Assembly: GCA_024233625.1 (NCBI GenBank)
Contig: JACKPJ010000003.1
Location: 62,001-126,000 of the forward strand
Direction of reading: 5' to 3'
Origin: Deltaproteobacteria bacterium
GTDB lineage: Bacteria; UBA10199; DSSB01
Length of the DNA: 64,000 nucleotides
Shown: piece by piece, positions 36,092-45,300 of the stretch
Layout: each line of letters starts with the position of its first letter
Position numbering within the stretch: position 1 is the stretch's first letter
Made by a program: the position numbers and the translations under genes
Notes under the pieces: model-generated
What the model saw: only the letters and a program-made list of their open reading frames with translations
What the model was told of the DNA's origin: nothing
Databases searched by the model: none

Positions 36092-36408
36092 AAAGCAGAG
36101 ACATTTATTTTTTAATTCATCAAACAAAGAATATCTTATTTGGAATCGTCCTTTGCTTGATCACTCTATACCAAGCTCAAGCAGAGCTTTTTCCATTAAA
36201 ATATGTCTGTATGCCCAAAACAGAAAAACTTGGCTCTCCCCTCGATTTTCAGGTGAGAACAAAGGGCCAATGTCTAGAAAACGAACAGTGGATGCAGGTG
36301 CACCAGCAAAAGGGAGTTTGGCTGCTCGTTCCCAGCGACCCTCCACTCAGTAAGGAAGAACAAGAGGACCTCGATAAAGCGAAAAGTTTTTGGGGTGGAA
36401 GTGAATAA
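36085..36408 (+). CDS. Small secreted protein of unknown function
   Basis: A 107-residue protein with a hydrophobic N-terminal export signal (NILFGIVLCLITLYQAQAEL, probable cleavage after AQA). The mature part has two cysteines (KYVCMPK, GQCLEN) and an acidic end. Like the preceding protein it has a short Cys motif early in the mature part and a later GQ; the two could be distant relatives. The start overlaps the upstream stop codon (ATG 36085; ATG 36073 is the alternative). No family is recognised. Confidence 0.6.
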   Translation: MVKSRDIYFLIHQTKNILFGIVLCLITLYQAQAELFPLKYVCMPKTEKLGSPLDFQVRTKGQCLENEQWMQVHQQKGVWLLVPSDPPLSKEEQEDLDKAKSFWGGSE

Positions 36409-36472
36409 AAAAAAATTATATGACTCAATAGAAAGTTTTCAAAATTATTCTTAATAAAATTGGAGAAATAAA

Positions 36473-37087
36473 ATGATCATTGCATGCTTAGATTTAGAAG
36501 GCGTACTCATCCCCGAAATTTGGGTTAATTTTGCGCATAAAACAGGCATTGAAGAACTCAAACTGACAACTCGTGATATTCCTGACTATGACGTACTGAT
36601 GAAAAAACGCCTCGCCATACTCGATGAACGTCAATATGCCCTAAAAGATATCGAAGAAGTGATTTCTCAATTAAATCCCCTTGAGGGAGCCAAAGACTTT
36701 CTCAATCAATTGCGAGAAGAATTTCAAGTCATTATACTTTCAGACACTTTTTACCAATTTGCCATGCCCCTCATGAAGCAATTGGGTTACCCAACCTTAT
36801 TTTGTCACAATCTGGAAATCAATGATCAAGGTAAAATCACTAATTATTGTTTGCGGATGCAGGACCAAAAACGCGAAGCCGTCAAAAGACTCAAAGAACT
36901 CAATTTTAAAGTCGTCGCCGCAGGAGATTCTTATAATGATACGACGATGCTTTCAGAAGCTCATGAGGGAATCTTATTTTGTCCACCTCAAAATGTGATT
37001 GAAGAATTTCCTCAATTCCCTGTCACCAAAAACTATTCAGAATTACTAGCTACTTTTCGTGAAGCCAGCAAAAAAATAAAAAATTAA
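36473..37087 (+). CDS. thrH: ThrH phosphoserine phosphatase / homoserine phosphotransferase
   Basis: A HAD-superfamily enzyme of 204 aa that closely follows Pseudomonas ThrH through its whole length: IACLDLEGVLIPEIW at the start (nucleophile Asp7), LTTRDIPDYDVLMKKRL, QVIILSDTFYQFAMPL and AAGDSYNDTTMLSEAHEG. ThrH hydrolyses phosphoserine and can pass the phosphate to homoserine, linking serine and threonine synthesis. A ribosome site (GGAGAAATAAA) precedes ATG 36473. It stands slightly apart from the three small envelope genes. Confidence 0.95.
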   Translation: MIIACLDLEGVLIPEIWVNFAHKTGIEELKLTTRDIPDYDVLMKKRLAILDERQYALKDIEEVISQLNPLEGAKDFLNQLREEFQVIILSDTFYQFAMPLMKQLGYPTLFCHNLEINDQGKITNYCLRMQDQKREAVKRLKELNFKVVAAGDSYNDTTMLSEAHEGILFCPPQNVIEEFPQFPVTKNYSELLATFREASKKIKN

Positions 37088-37289
37088 TTTTAAAAAGAAA
37101 AAGTTATTTCAATCAAATAGTTATAGAAACATAAAAAACTTTGAACCTTTTCTATAGAAGTTCGTCGCTTTATATGTATAAAAAGAATTTTCATAAACAA
37201 TTCAAAATTGACTTTCTCGAAATGTCCTCCCTCAAAAGAAGGACTTTACGGAAAAAATTAGGATTATAGATATCATTCCAAGCCCAGCA

Positions 37290-38561
37290 ATGAGAAACAA
37301 ACTATTCATTTTGTGTTCATTCCTTTGTATGTTTTTTTCTTTGGAACTACATGCAGAGGAAAGGGGGTTAAATTTAAATGATTGTTACCAATTAAGCCTC
37401 AAACGCAGTGAACAAATCGCCATCTCAGAAACTGAAATCGAGATCGCACGTCATCGTTATTTTCAAGCCTTAGGAACTGTCTTACCAAAAGCCTCATTTA
37501 TCTATCGCAATGACCTGCAAGATCCTGTCTCGACGAACAGCGAAAGTGGTTTTTCAGGTAATTTTTCTCAAATCAGTCGCTCCCAAACCGCTTTCAATCT
37601 TTACCAACCTTTGTTTCAAGGTTTTAGGGAATTTCAATCCATCAAACTGAGCAAAGTCGATCAAGTTCGGCAACAATTACTTTTGGAGAATGCGAAACGA
37701 CTTTTGTATGAAGATGTCACAGTCGCCTACTTAACTATTGCTAGGATTGAAAGAGATATTGACGCAACTCGAATGATTTTAGGTGTTGCCCGCCGACAAC
37801 TTCAAGATCTCAGAAAGGAAGTCTCTCTGGGAAAATCTCGAGAAAGCGATGCCTCAGAACAAGCAACCATCATCACATTGCTAGAAGCACAGTTAGAAAA
37901 TCGTCGAGGAGAACGCAAAGTTGCTTACGAAACACTTTCATTTCTAACAGGGCTCAACCCCCACCCACCCATTAGTAAAGAAGCTCAGGTTAAGCCTCAA
38001 GCAGAAACTCTTGAACAGTATGTCGCATTAGGGCGCAAGAGAGCAGATATCCAAGCTGCAAAAAAGGAAACAGAGCTACGAAAGGGTGAAATCGCGATCA
38101 CCCGGAGTGAGCTTCTACCCAATGCTGGAATCAGTGCAAATATCTATCCTTACCGTGAAGGCTTTTTAAATAGCAGTCGATGGGACGCTGTTTTACAACT
38201 TGAAGTTCCAATTTTTAACGGAGAGTCTTGGGGAAGACTACGTGAATCCAAAGCACAAAGCAAAATTTCGGAATATGAAACCCAAGAAAAAGAACGCCTT
38301 GCTGTACGTGAAATCCGTTCAGCCTTCCAGAGTTTTCGCAGCTCTGAAAAAGAACTCAAAAAGTATCAAAGTGCGGCTGCACAAGCTCGAAAAACTTATC
38401 AACTACAAAAAGGTGACTTTTCTCTGGGGCTTATCGACAATCAAAGCTTACTCGTTTCACAACGCACCTGGCTAGAAGCCATCCGTTCTCGCGACACCGC
38501 TGAAGCTCTCTATTGGTTGCGATGGGTTCAACTCCAAACACGAACAGGACTACTGCCATGA
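37290..38561 (+). CDS. TolC-family outer membrane factor
   Basis: A 423-residue outer-membrane channel protein with a signal peptide (FLCMFFSLELHAEE) and the two helical OEP repeats of TolC-like proteins (YQLSLKRSEQIAISETEIEIA in the first; GRKRADIQAAKKETELRKGEI in the second). It would form the exit duct for the RND pump whose ATG overlaps its stop (ATGATG at 38558). No periplasmic adaptor gene lies between or beside them. Confidence 0.9.
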   Translation: MRNKLFILCSFLCMFFSLELHAEERGLNLNDCYQLSLKRSEQIAISETEIEIARHRYFQALGTVLPKASFIYRNDLQDPVSTNSESGFSGNFSQISRSQTAFNLYQPLFQGFREFQSIKLSKVDQVRQQLLLENAKRLLYEDVTVAYLTIARIERDIDATRMILGVARRQLQDLRKEVSLGKSRESDASEQATIITLLEAQLENRRGERKVAYETLSFLTGLNPHPPISKEAQVKPQAETLEQYVALGRKRADIQAAKKETELRKGEIAITRSELLPNAGISANIYPYREGFLNSSRWDAVLQLEVPIFNGESWGRLRESKAQSKISEYETQEKERLAVREIRSAFQSFRSSEKELKKYQSAAAQARKTYQLQKGDFSLGLIDNQSLLVSQRTWLEAIRSRDTAEALYWLRWVQLQTRTGLLP

Positions 38562-41500
38562 TGCTTTCGGACATATCTATTCGACACCCTGTCTTTGCGT
38601 GGATGCTCATGGCTGCGCTCATTCTCTTTGGCTACATTTCCTATCAACGGCTAGGAGTCAGCCAAATGCCCGATGTTGATTTTCCAGTCGTCACTGTATC
38701 AGTCACCTATGAGGGAGCTTCTCCCAATATCATGGAAACTGACGTTGTTGATGTCTTAGAAGAATCTGTACTCAATGTCGAAGGCGTGCGTAGTATTAGC
38801 TCAACTTCTCGTCAAGAAAGCGCCAGCATCTCTATCGAATTTGATCTAGAACGTAACATCGATTTAGCTTTGCAAGATGTGCAAAGTAAAATCGCGCAAG
38901 CTCAAAGTCGTTTGCCCAACGAAATTGACCCTCCGATTGTTACCAAGACCAATCCTGAAGACCAGCCCATTCTATGGATTTCTCTTTTTAAAAAAAATGC
39001 GAATCAATCCTCGGACTCCAAAGAAAAAATGCACGAAATGCGTGAATTAATGAAATATGCACGCGACAAATTAAAGGATCAATTGCAAACAATTAATGGA
39101 GTCGGAGAAATCATTTTGGGCGGTTATATCGAACCCAATCTAAGAGTTTGGGTGGATCCAAATAAACTCATCGAATATGAGCTCACTGTACTGGATATTA
39201 TGGATGCCATCAATCAAGGTCATGTCGAAATTCCTGCGGGTCGTCTAGAAACTGACAAAAAAGAATATAACATTAGACTGTTAGGTGAAGCCAGTACTCC
39301 AGAAGACTTTGAAAAAATTCCCATTACCCGCCGTGGCGGTCGCACCATTTATAAAACTATTCTGATTGGTGATGTCGCGACGGCTGAAGCTGGCCTCGAT
39401 GAAATTCGGCGCATTAGTCGCACCAATGGACAGCCTTCTATAGGCTTGGGAATTCGTAAGCAGCGCGGCTCCAATGCAGTCGCCGTTGCACAAGATATTC
39501 GCGCACGGATTAAATCAATCCAAGAACTTCTTCCTGAAGAGTATGAACTTCAAGTCAATTTTGACTCGACACGTTTCATCGAGGAAACTCAAGAAGAAAT
39601 GCAGTTCACGTTAATTCTCTCTGCTGCACTCACAGCTTTGGTGTGCTGGATCTTCTTAGGTTCTATCGGTTCTACTTTTAATATTATTTTGGCGATTCCC
39701 ACCTCGATCTTAGGAACTTTTATCTTTTTATACTTCTTTGGTTATACCCTAAACACTTTCACCATGCTGGGACTTATTTTGGCAATCGGTATCGTCGTCG
39801 ACGATGCCATTATGGTTTTAGAAAATATTGTCCGCCATCAAGAAATGGGCAAGCCTCGTATGCAAGCGGCCATCGACGGAGCACGCGAAATCACTCCCGC
39901 GGCTATTGCAACGACTCTCGCTCTGGTCGCAATTTTTATTCCTGTCGTTTTCATGCAAGGAAGTATCGGAAAATTCTTCCTTCAATTTGGTGTCACGATG
40001 TCTATAGCCGTTTCTCTTTCCTCGGTTGAAGCTCTCACACTGACACCCATGCGAGCTTCTAGATTTCTCCCCGAAAAATCAAAAAAAAATGCTTTTACCC
40101 GAATGATGGATCGGTCCTTTAGCACAATCGACAATATATATAAATCCATGCTAAGTTTTTGTCTTAATCATCGCTTCTGGGTATTGGTATTTTCAGGAGT
40201 ATTCTTCTTTGCTTCATGGAGTTTTTACTCTGGCCTAAACATTAATATTGCCGGATTGAATTTAAAAATTGACGCTCTCAAAAAAGAATTCGTTCCCCCA
40301 CAAGATCAAAGTATGTTTTTGGTCGTGGCTGAAACTCCTATCGGTTCATCCATCAATTTTACGGATTCTAAAGTTCGAGAGGCCGAAACAATACTTGCAA
40401 AGCATCCCGATATTTTGAGATTCTTTGCTGCTGTCGGAGGATTTGGAGGACAAGACGCCAATAAAGCAAATATGTTTATTACTCTTAAACAACCGAAGGA
40501 GCGGCCCAAGCGAGCAAAATTAGAGCGTTCCCTAGGTCAATATGAAATCATGGATGAGTTACGTGAGCAACTGAGCAAGATCAAAGACTTCAAAGTTTTT
40601 ATGCGTGATCTCTCCATGCGAGGACTCGCAGCAAATGCCGGTTATCCTATTGATTTTACTATCCGCGGTCCCGACTGGAATCAACTTACCGGGGATTCAG
40701 AAAGCTTTGTCAACAAAATGCGCCAAAGCTCTTACTTTCAGGATGTAAAAAGTGACTATGAAGCAGGACAACCCGAAATCCAAACCATCCCTGAAAGAGA
40801 AGCTGCCCAAAAACGTGGAGTAAGTATTGCCAGCATCGGTCAAACCATTCAAGCAATGATTGGAGGTGTCCGCACGGGTAAATTTACAGAATCTGGACGA
40901 CGCAATGATATTCGTATCCGTTTGCCACAAGAAGAGCGTCAAGAAAGCGCGGCCTTAAAAAAACTGATGGTACGAAATAACTTGGGAGAATTGATCCCTC
41001 TTTCTGAAGTGACGACCATTCAAGAAAAAGACACTTTAAAAACTATCACTCGTGAATCACGTGAAAGAGCGATTGGCATCACTGCAAATATCAGCAAAGG
41101 CTATTCACAAGAGGAAGCGCTCGCTGAAGTGGGGCGCTTAGAAAAAGACATCTTACAAGAAGGCTATCATGTCGTTTACGAAGGTTCCGCCAAGAGTTTT
41201 GCGGAATCTTTTCAGAGTTTAACCTTCGCTCTACTGCTAGGACTCATTGTTGCTTACATGGTCTTGGGAAGTCAATACAATAGCTTCTTACATCCATTCA
41301 TCGTCTTACTCGCACTCCCATTTAGTTTTTCCGGAGCATGGATAGCTCTAAACATCACCAATAACTCGCTGAGCCTTTTTAGCTTTATCGGCTTGATACT
41401 TCTCATGGGAATCGCTAAGAAAAATTCTATTCTACTCGTCGACTTCACCAATCAAAGAAGAAGCGAGGGGCTTAATGTGAGAGAGGCTATCTTAACCGCA

Positions 41501-41722
41501 TGTCCACAACGCTTACGGCCCATACTCATGACAACCTTTTCGACGCTAGCAGCCGCAGTACCTCCTGCCTTGGCTTTGGGTCCCGGCGCCGAAACACGTA
41601 TACCCATGGCAGCCGTCATTATTGGTGGTGTCTTTATTTCCACCTTCCTAACACTTTTTGTCATTCCTTGCGCTTACAGCTTACTAAGCCGCTTTGAAAA
41701 AATGCCTCCTTCTCACACATAA
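38558..41722 (+). CDS. RND efflux permease (HAE1 type)
   Basis: An inner-membrane proton-driven pump of 1054 aa, the usual RND size. It has twelve helices and two large periplasmic loops. Proton-relay residues are present: the Asp pair in GIVVDDAIMVLENI (helix 4) and Lys in MGIAKKNSILLVDF (helix 10). DVDFPVVTVSVTYEGASP and LNVEGVRSISSTS are typical of the porter domain. ATG 38558 overlaps the TolC-type stop, so the pair is coupled. Substrate unknown; drugs or lipids are possible. Confidence 0.94.
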   Translation: MMLSDISIRHPVFAWMLMAALILFGYISYQRLGVSQMPDVDFPVVTVSVTYEGASPNIMETDVVDVLEESVLNVEGVRSISSTSRQESASISIEFDLERNIDLALQDVQSKIAQAQSRLPNEIDPPIVTKTNPEDQPILWISLFKKNANQSSDSKEKMHEMRELMKYARDKLKDQLQTINGVGEIILGGYIEPNLRVWVDPNKLIEYELTVLDIMDAINQGHVEIPAGRLETDKKEYNIRLLGEASTPEDFEKIPITRRGGRTIYKTILIGDVATAEAGLDEIRRISRTNGQPSIGLGIRKQRGSNAVAVAQDIRARIKSIQELLPEEYELQVNFDSTRFIEETQEEMQFTLILSAALTALVCWIFLGSIGSTFNIILAIPTSILGTFIFLYFFGYTLNTFTMLGLILAIGIVVDDAIMVLENIVRHQEMGKPRMQAAIDGAREITPAAIATTLALVAIFIPVVFMQGSIGKFFLQFGVTMSIAVSLSSVEALTLTPMRASRFLPEKSKKNAFTRMMDRSFSTIDNIYKSMLSFCLNHRFWVLVFSGVFFFASWSFYSGLNINIAGLNLKIDALKKEFVPPQDQSMFLVVAETPIGSSINFTDSKVREAETILAKHPDILRFFAAVGGFGGQDANKANMFITLKQPKERPKRAKLERSLGQYEIMDELREQLSKIKDFKVFMRDLSMRGLAANAGYPIDFTIRGPDWNQLTGDSESFVNKMRQSSYFQDVKSDYEAGQPEIQTIPEREAAQKRGVSIASIGQTIQAMIGGVRTGKFTESGRRNDIRIRLPQEERQESAALKKLMVRNNLGELIPLSEVTTIQEKDTLKTITRESRERAIGITANISKGYSQEEALAEVGRLEKDILQEGYHVVYEGSAKSFAESFQSLTFALLLGLIVAYMVLGSQYNSFLHPFIVLLALPFSFSGAWIALNITNNSLSLFSFIGLILLMGIAKKNSILLVDFTNQRRSEGLNVREAILTACPQRLRPILMTTFSTLAAAVPPALALGPGAETRIPMAAVIIGGVFISTFLTLFVIPCAYSLLSRFEKMPPSHT

Positions 41723-41833
41723 AGCCGTTCGGGCAATGCAGTATATCATTCAAGTTTATTGATGTAACGTCGTGTACAAGTTTTATGAAATTGAATAAGA
41801 AATTTTTAAAGGGAATATAAAAAGAAACAAAAA

Positions 41834-41907
41834 TCGGGACGACTGGATTTGAACCAGCGACCTTTCCCACCCCAAGGGAATGCGCTACCAGGCTGCGCCA
41901 CGTCCCG
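41834..41907 (-). tRNA. tRNA-Pro (GGG)
   Basis: A 74-base cloverleaf on the minus strand: acceptor CGGGACG pairs with CGTCCCG, the D arm is GCGC, the anticodon arm TTCCC-TTGGGGT-GGGAA gives anticodon GGG, and the T arm has GCTGG-TTCAAAT-CCAGT. Discriminator A; CCA is not encoded. It lies just downstream of merR. Confidence 0.95.
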
Positions 41908-41941
41908 ATGAATTATTTTTTTTTGGAATGTACAGCTTCTA

Positions 41942-42334
41942 TTAGATTCGATCAAGTGCTTTTGCAGCCTCAAACAACTTTTCTTTCATCGTGATAAGAT
42001 TTTTTTGTAAACCCTCCTGGCCTAGAAGAGGTATACTAATCTGCGGTTTCAAATTATCTTGATTCTTTTGCTCGGGCTTTTTCTTTTCTGCTTTGAGTTC
42101 TTCAAGACGTTGCCTGGCTCCATTAATCGTAAACCTCTCATCATAGAGCAAATTTTTGATCTGCAACAGAAGCTCAACTTCTTCACGACGATAAAGACGC
42201 TGCTTGGAACGGCTCTTGGAGGGAGCTAATTGAGGAAACTCTTTTTCCCAATAACGCAAAACATAAGCTTTGACGCCAACGATTTTAGCAACCTCACCGA
42301 TACGGAAGTATAATTTATCTGGAATCCCGGTCAT
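41942..42334 (-). CDS. MerR-family regulator
   Basis: A 130-residue DNA-binding protein with an N-terminal winged helix (YFRIGEVAKIVGVKAYVLRYWEKEFPQL, then QRLYRREEVELLLQIKNLL) and a short coiled coil. There is no effector domain. It is the last gene of the thrS-infC-rpmI-rplT-pheS-pheT-ihfA operon, where a MerR gene of this kind (close to the LxxYxxP-less short MerR group) is often found next to ihfA in delta-grade bacteria. The target is unknown. Confidence 0.88.
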   Translation of the reverse strand: MTGIPDKLYFRIGEVAKIVGVKAYVLRYWEKEFPQLAPSKSRSKQRLYRREEVELLLQIKNLLYDERFTINGARQRLEELKAEKKKPEQKNQDNLKPQISIPLLGQEGLQKNLITMKEKLFEAAKALDRI

Positions 42335-42341
42335 GATACTT

Positions 42342-42635
42342 TTATGCTTCCTTCTCTGAGTCTCGATTTAAAGCTTGTTTAAGAATTTGTGAAGGTCGAA
42401 AGGTCAAAACACGGCGAGCAGTAATCATGATTTCTTCTCCCGTCTGAGGATTTCTTCCCAGACGAGGATTCTTATCACGAATCACAAAATTGCCGAATCC
42501 ACTGATCTTGACTTTTTCTCCAGATTGAAGAGTTTTCTTAATAGTATCAAAGATCATTTCTACAATATCCATGGATTCCTTCTTAGAAAAACCGACTTTA
42601 TCATAAATTGCTTCTATCAAATCTGCTTTTGTCAT
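42342..42635 (-). CDS. ihfA: Integration host factor subunit alpha
   Basis: A 97-residue DNA-bending protein of the HU/IHF family. VKISGFGNFVIRDKNPRLGRNPQTGEEI is characteristic of the beta arms, with the conserved Arg-Asn-Pro, and position directly behind pheT fixes it as IhfA rather than HU. GGAG precedes ATG 42635. The beta subunit gene is not seen here. It lies seven bases before merR. Confidence 0.93.
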   Translation of the reverse strand: MTKADLIEAIYDKVGFSKKESMDIVEMIFDTIKKTLQSGEKVKISGFGNFVIRDKNPRLGRNPQTGEEIMITARRVLTFRPSQILKQALNRDSEKEA

Positions 42636-42678
42636 AAGGCTCTCCTCTACAAAAGTATTTTCACATCGCCTGCTAACG

Positions 42679-45102
42679 TTATCTCAGGCTAGCACCCAAT
42701 TTGTCATTTAATATCTTCAATAAATTTTCCCTCGCCTCATTTACCTCATCATCCGTCAAAGTACGTTCATTTGAAGCATATTCCAAGCGGAAAGTTAAGG
42801 CTTTTTTCGATTGATCAATCGGCTCTCCCCGATAAAGATCAAACAAATAAAAGCCCAACAAATGTGAACCGCCCTTTTGTTTAATCAGACGGCTAACTTC
42901 TTCACACGTCACTTTCTCATCGACGATTAAGTTCAAATCTCTAAAAATCGACGGATAAGGAGACAACTTCTTAAATTCTATCTTATTTTTCGTTTCTGTC
43001 AAAACAAGATCTAAATTTATTTCTGCGACAACCAGAGACTGAGCTAAATCTAAATCCTTGAGAACCCGCGGATGTAACTCTCCCACTTGTCCAAGCTGAG
43101 AATTTCTCATTAAAATCTCTGCATAGCGGGTCGGCATAAAAAACGACGGAATGGAATTATTCTTTATCAAACGTATTTTTTTACCAAATTTTTGAGCAAT
43201 TTCAAGAAGATAACTTTTTAAGTCCAAAAATGAAACAGCCTGATTTTTTTCTGCAAAGTAAGGCTCGTGAAAATCTCCGGTCATGCCAAGACAGAGGTGT
43301 AAAGACTCTTCAAAGGGCCGATCTTCTCCTTCAACTTGTCGAAAATGATAGACTCGTCTCATCTCAAAAAACTTTAATTGATTTGATGACTTATGAATGT
43401 TTTTTTGAAGAGTTTGAACCATCTGTGGCAATAAGGAAGGTCTCATCACTGAAAGCTCTTCGCTGATAGGATTAGCTAGCACCTGTTCGGCTGCATAGCT
43501 TTGCTCAAATTGCTGAAGGAGCTTGGGTGAAGTAAAACTATAATGAATCAGTTCTGAAAATCCCCAAGAAAGCAAAGTTTGACGCAGTGACTGAATTGCA
43601 AGGTCTTTTTCTTTCGGTTTAGAATTCGTTAAAGTTTTTAAATCAAGTTCTGGATAAGTCGTGGGAATATTTTGATAACCATAAAGACGAGCGACTTCCT
43701 CAATGAGGTCAATCTCACGCGTGAGATCACTACGAAAACTAGGGACCTCACACAAAAGCTCCTCACCACGCACTTGAGTTTCAATTTGTAAGGGTTCCAA
43801 AAGAGTCTGGATTTGCTGGGCAGAAAACGCAAATCCTAGAATTTTTTGAACCCGTGAGGCTCGCAAAGTTATTTGGCTTTTTTGGACTGGCTTAGGGTAA
43901 AGATCAATGATTTTCGAATCTGCCTGACCACCCGCAATTTTTAAAATTAAATCACTCAAGGCCCGAAGGGCAGCGACGCAAATTTCGGGGTCGGTCGAAC
44001 GCTCAAAGCGATAAGAAGACTCCGTTTGCATTGCAAAAGCTCGAGAGGTTTTGCGAATTCCCGACGCTTCAAAATAAGCACTTTCCAAAAATAAATCCCG
44101 TGTCGCCTCACTCACTCCAGAATCTTCACCCCCCATCACTCCGGCTAAAGCCATCGGGTGCGCAGCATCCGCAATCACCAAGTTTTCTGGTTTGAGCTGA
44201 AGTTCTTTTCCTTCCAGGGTACGTAAGGTCTCACCGGATTTAGCTGAGCGAATTTTGATTTCAGCACCACCAATTTTAGCAAGATCGAAGGCATGCAGAG
44301 GTTGTCCATATTCGAGCATGATATAGTTGCTTGCATCTACGACATTGTTGATCGAACGAATACCGCTAGCTGCCAAACGTGCCTGCATCCATTGTGGAGA
44401 TTCCGAGATCTTAACTCCGCGAATGATCCGACCACAATAGCGTCGACAAGCTTCATCCGACTCAAGTTGTACTCGAATAGAGTCCGAAGATTTTTGCCCT
44501 TCTAAGTTTGAATTCTGTTGATCATAGCTAGGTAGTTTTTTTTGTAGTAGGAGTGAAAAATTGGCAGCAATTTCTCGAGCAATTCCCAAAACAGACAAAC
44601 AATCTCCTCGGTTAGGAGTCACGTTGATTTCTAAAATTTCGTCATTGAGCCCTAAGGCTTCATTAAGAGGAATTCCTAGAGGAGTCTCCTCGGGAAGAAT
44701 CATGATTCCAGAACTTTCCTCTGCTAAACCCAGCTCACTTTCTGAACAAAGCATACCTAAGGATTTGACCTTGCGAATTTCTGTTTCTTTTAGAGTCAAT
44801 CCATTGGGCAAAGTCACCCCAGGCACTGCCAAAGCTACCTTATCTCCGGCTTTCATATTTTGAGCTCCACAAACCAAGCGAATGTTTTCTTGGCCGTTGC
44901 TCACTTCACATACAGACAAACGATCTGCATTGGGATGCTTTTCTTTAGAGAGAATCTCTGCTGTCACAACTTGATCCAGACCTGCACCGAGCTTTTCTAA
45001 AGCTTCCACTTCAAGTCCCGACATCGAAAGCTTTTCTGCAATCTCTTCAGCACTTGCGTCGATTTTAATCCATTCACGTATCCAATTAAGACTGATTTTC
45101 AT
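42679..45102 (-). CDS. pheT: Phenylalanyl-tRNA synthetase beta subunit
   Basis: 807 aa. The first residues MKISLNWIREWI are the usual start, followed by the EMAP-like tRNA-binding domain (VTAEILSKEKHPNADRLSVCEV), B3/B4 editing domain, B5 (ELDLKTLTNSK region), the catalytic-like core (YGYQNIPTTYPELDL) and a C-terminal anticodon-binding domain (SPYPSIFRDLNLIVDEKVTCE). I choose ATG 45102; an in-frame start at 45150 adds 16 residues not seen in the family. A 194-base gap with hairpins separates it from pheS. Confidence 0.97.
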   Translation of the reverse strand: MKISLNWIREWIKIDASAEEIAEKLSMSGLEVEALEKLGAGLDQVVTAEILSKEKHPNADRLSVCEVSNGQENIRLVCGAQNMKAGDKVALAVPGVTLPNGLTLKETEIRKVKSLGMLCSESELGLAEESSGIMILPEETPLGIPLNEALGLNDEILEINVTPNRGDCLSVLGIAREIAANFSLLLQKKLPSYDQQNSNLEGQKSSDSIRVQLESDEACRRYCGRIIRGVKISESPQWMQARLAASGIRSINNVVDASNYIMLEYGQPLHAFDLAKIGGAEIKIRSAKSGETLRTLEGKELQLKPENLVIADAAHPMALAGVMGGEDSGVSEATRDLFLESAYFEASGIRKTSRAFAMQTESSYRFERSTDPEICVAALRALSDLILKIAGGQADSKIIDLYPKPVQKSQITLRASRVQKILGFAFSAQQIQTLLEPLQIETQVRGEELLCEVPSFRSDLTREIDLIEEVARLYGYQNIPTTYPELDLKTLTNSKPKEKDLAIQSLRQTLLSWGFSELIHYSFTSPKLLQQFEQSYAAEQVLANPISEELSVMRPSLLPQMVQTLQKNIHKSSNQLKFFEMRRVYHFRQVEGEDRPFEESLHLCLGMTGDFHEPYFAEKNQAVSFLDLKSYLLEIAQKFGKKIRLIKNNSIPSFFMPTRYAEILMRNSQLGQVGELHPRVLKDLDLAQSLVVAEINLDLVLTETKNKIEFKKLSPYPSIFRDLNLIVDEKVTCEEVSRLIKQKGGSHLLGFYLFDLYRGEPIDQSKKALTFRLEYASNERTLTDDEVNEARENLLKILNDKLGASLR

Positions 45103-45200
45103 TTTTTTATCTTCTATAAAGCTGCATAAAAAACTTTTTTTTACCCTCAAAAATAGAGCTCAAATAAGTTAACAAATTCAGTCAAAAAACTTTTTTATTT

Positions 45201-45300
45201 TTTAACTTTTTTTCAAAAACCCCTTTTTTAAAGGGATTTTTTAAGATTTTTTGGTCGCACTGCGACCGTGCGACCAAAACACTTGCATCAAAAATCTTAA
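45201..45300 (-). promoter_or_regulatory. Hairpins between pheS and pheT
   Basis: Two structures follow pheS. TTTTGGTCGCAC (45249-45260) pairs with 45268-45279, inside a wider pair TTAAGATTTTT/AAAAATCTTAA (45241-45251 and 45290-45300) that contains the pheS stop. Then CCCTTT/AAAGGG near 45222-45236 is followed on the minus strand by T5. The second could be a weak terminator or processing site that sets the ratio of alpha to beta subunit. Confidence 0.45.
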
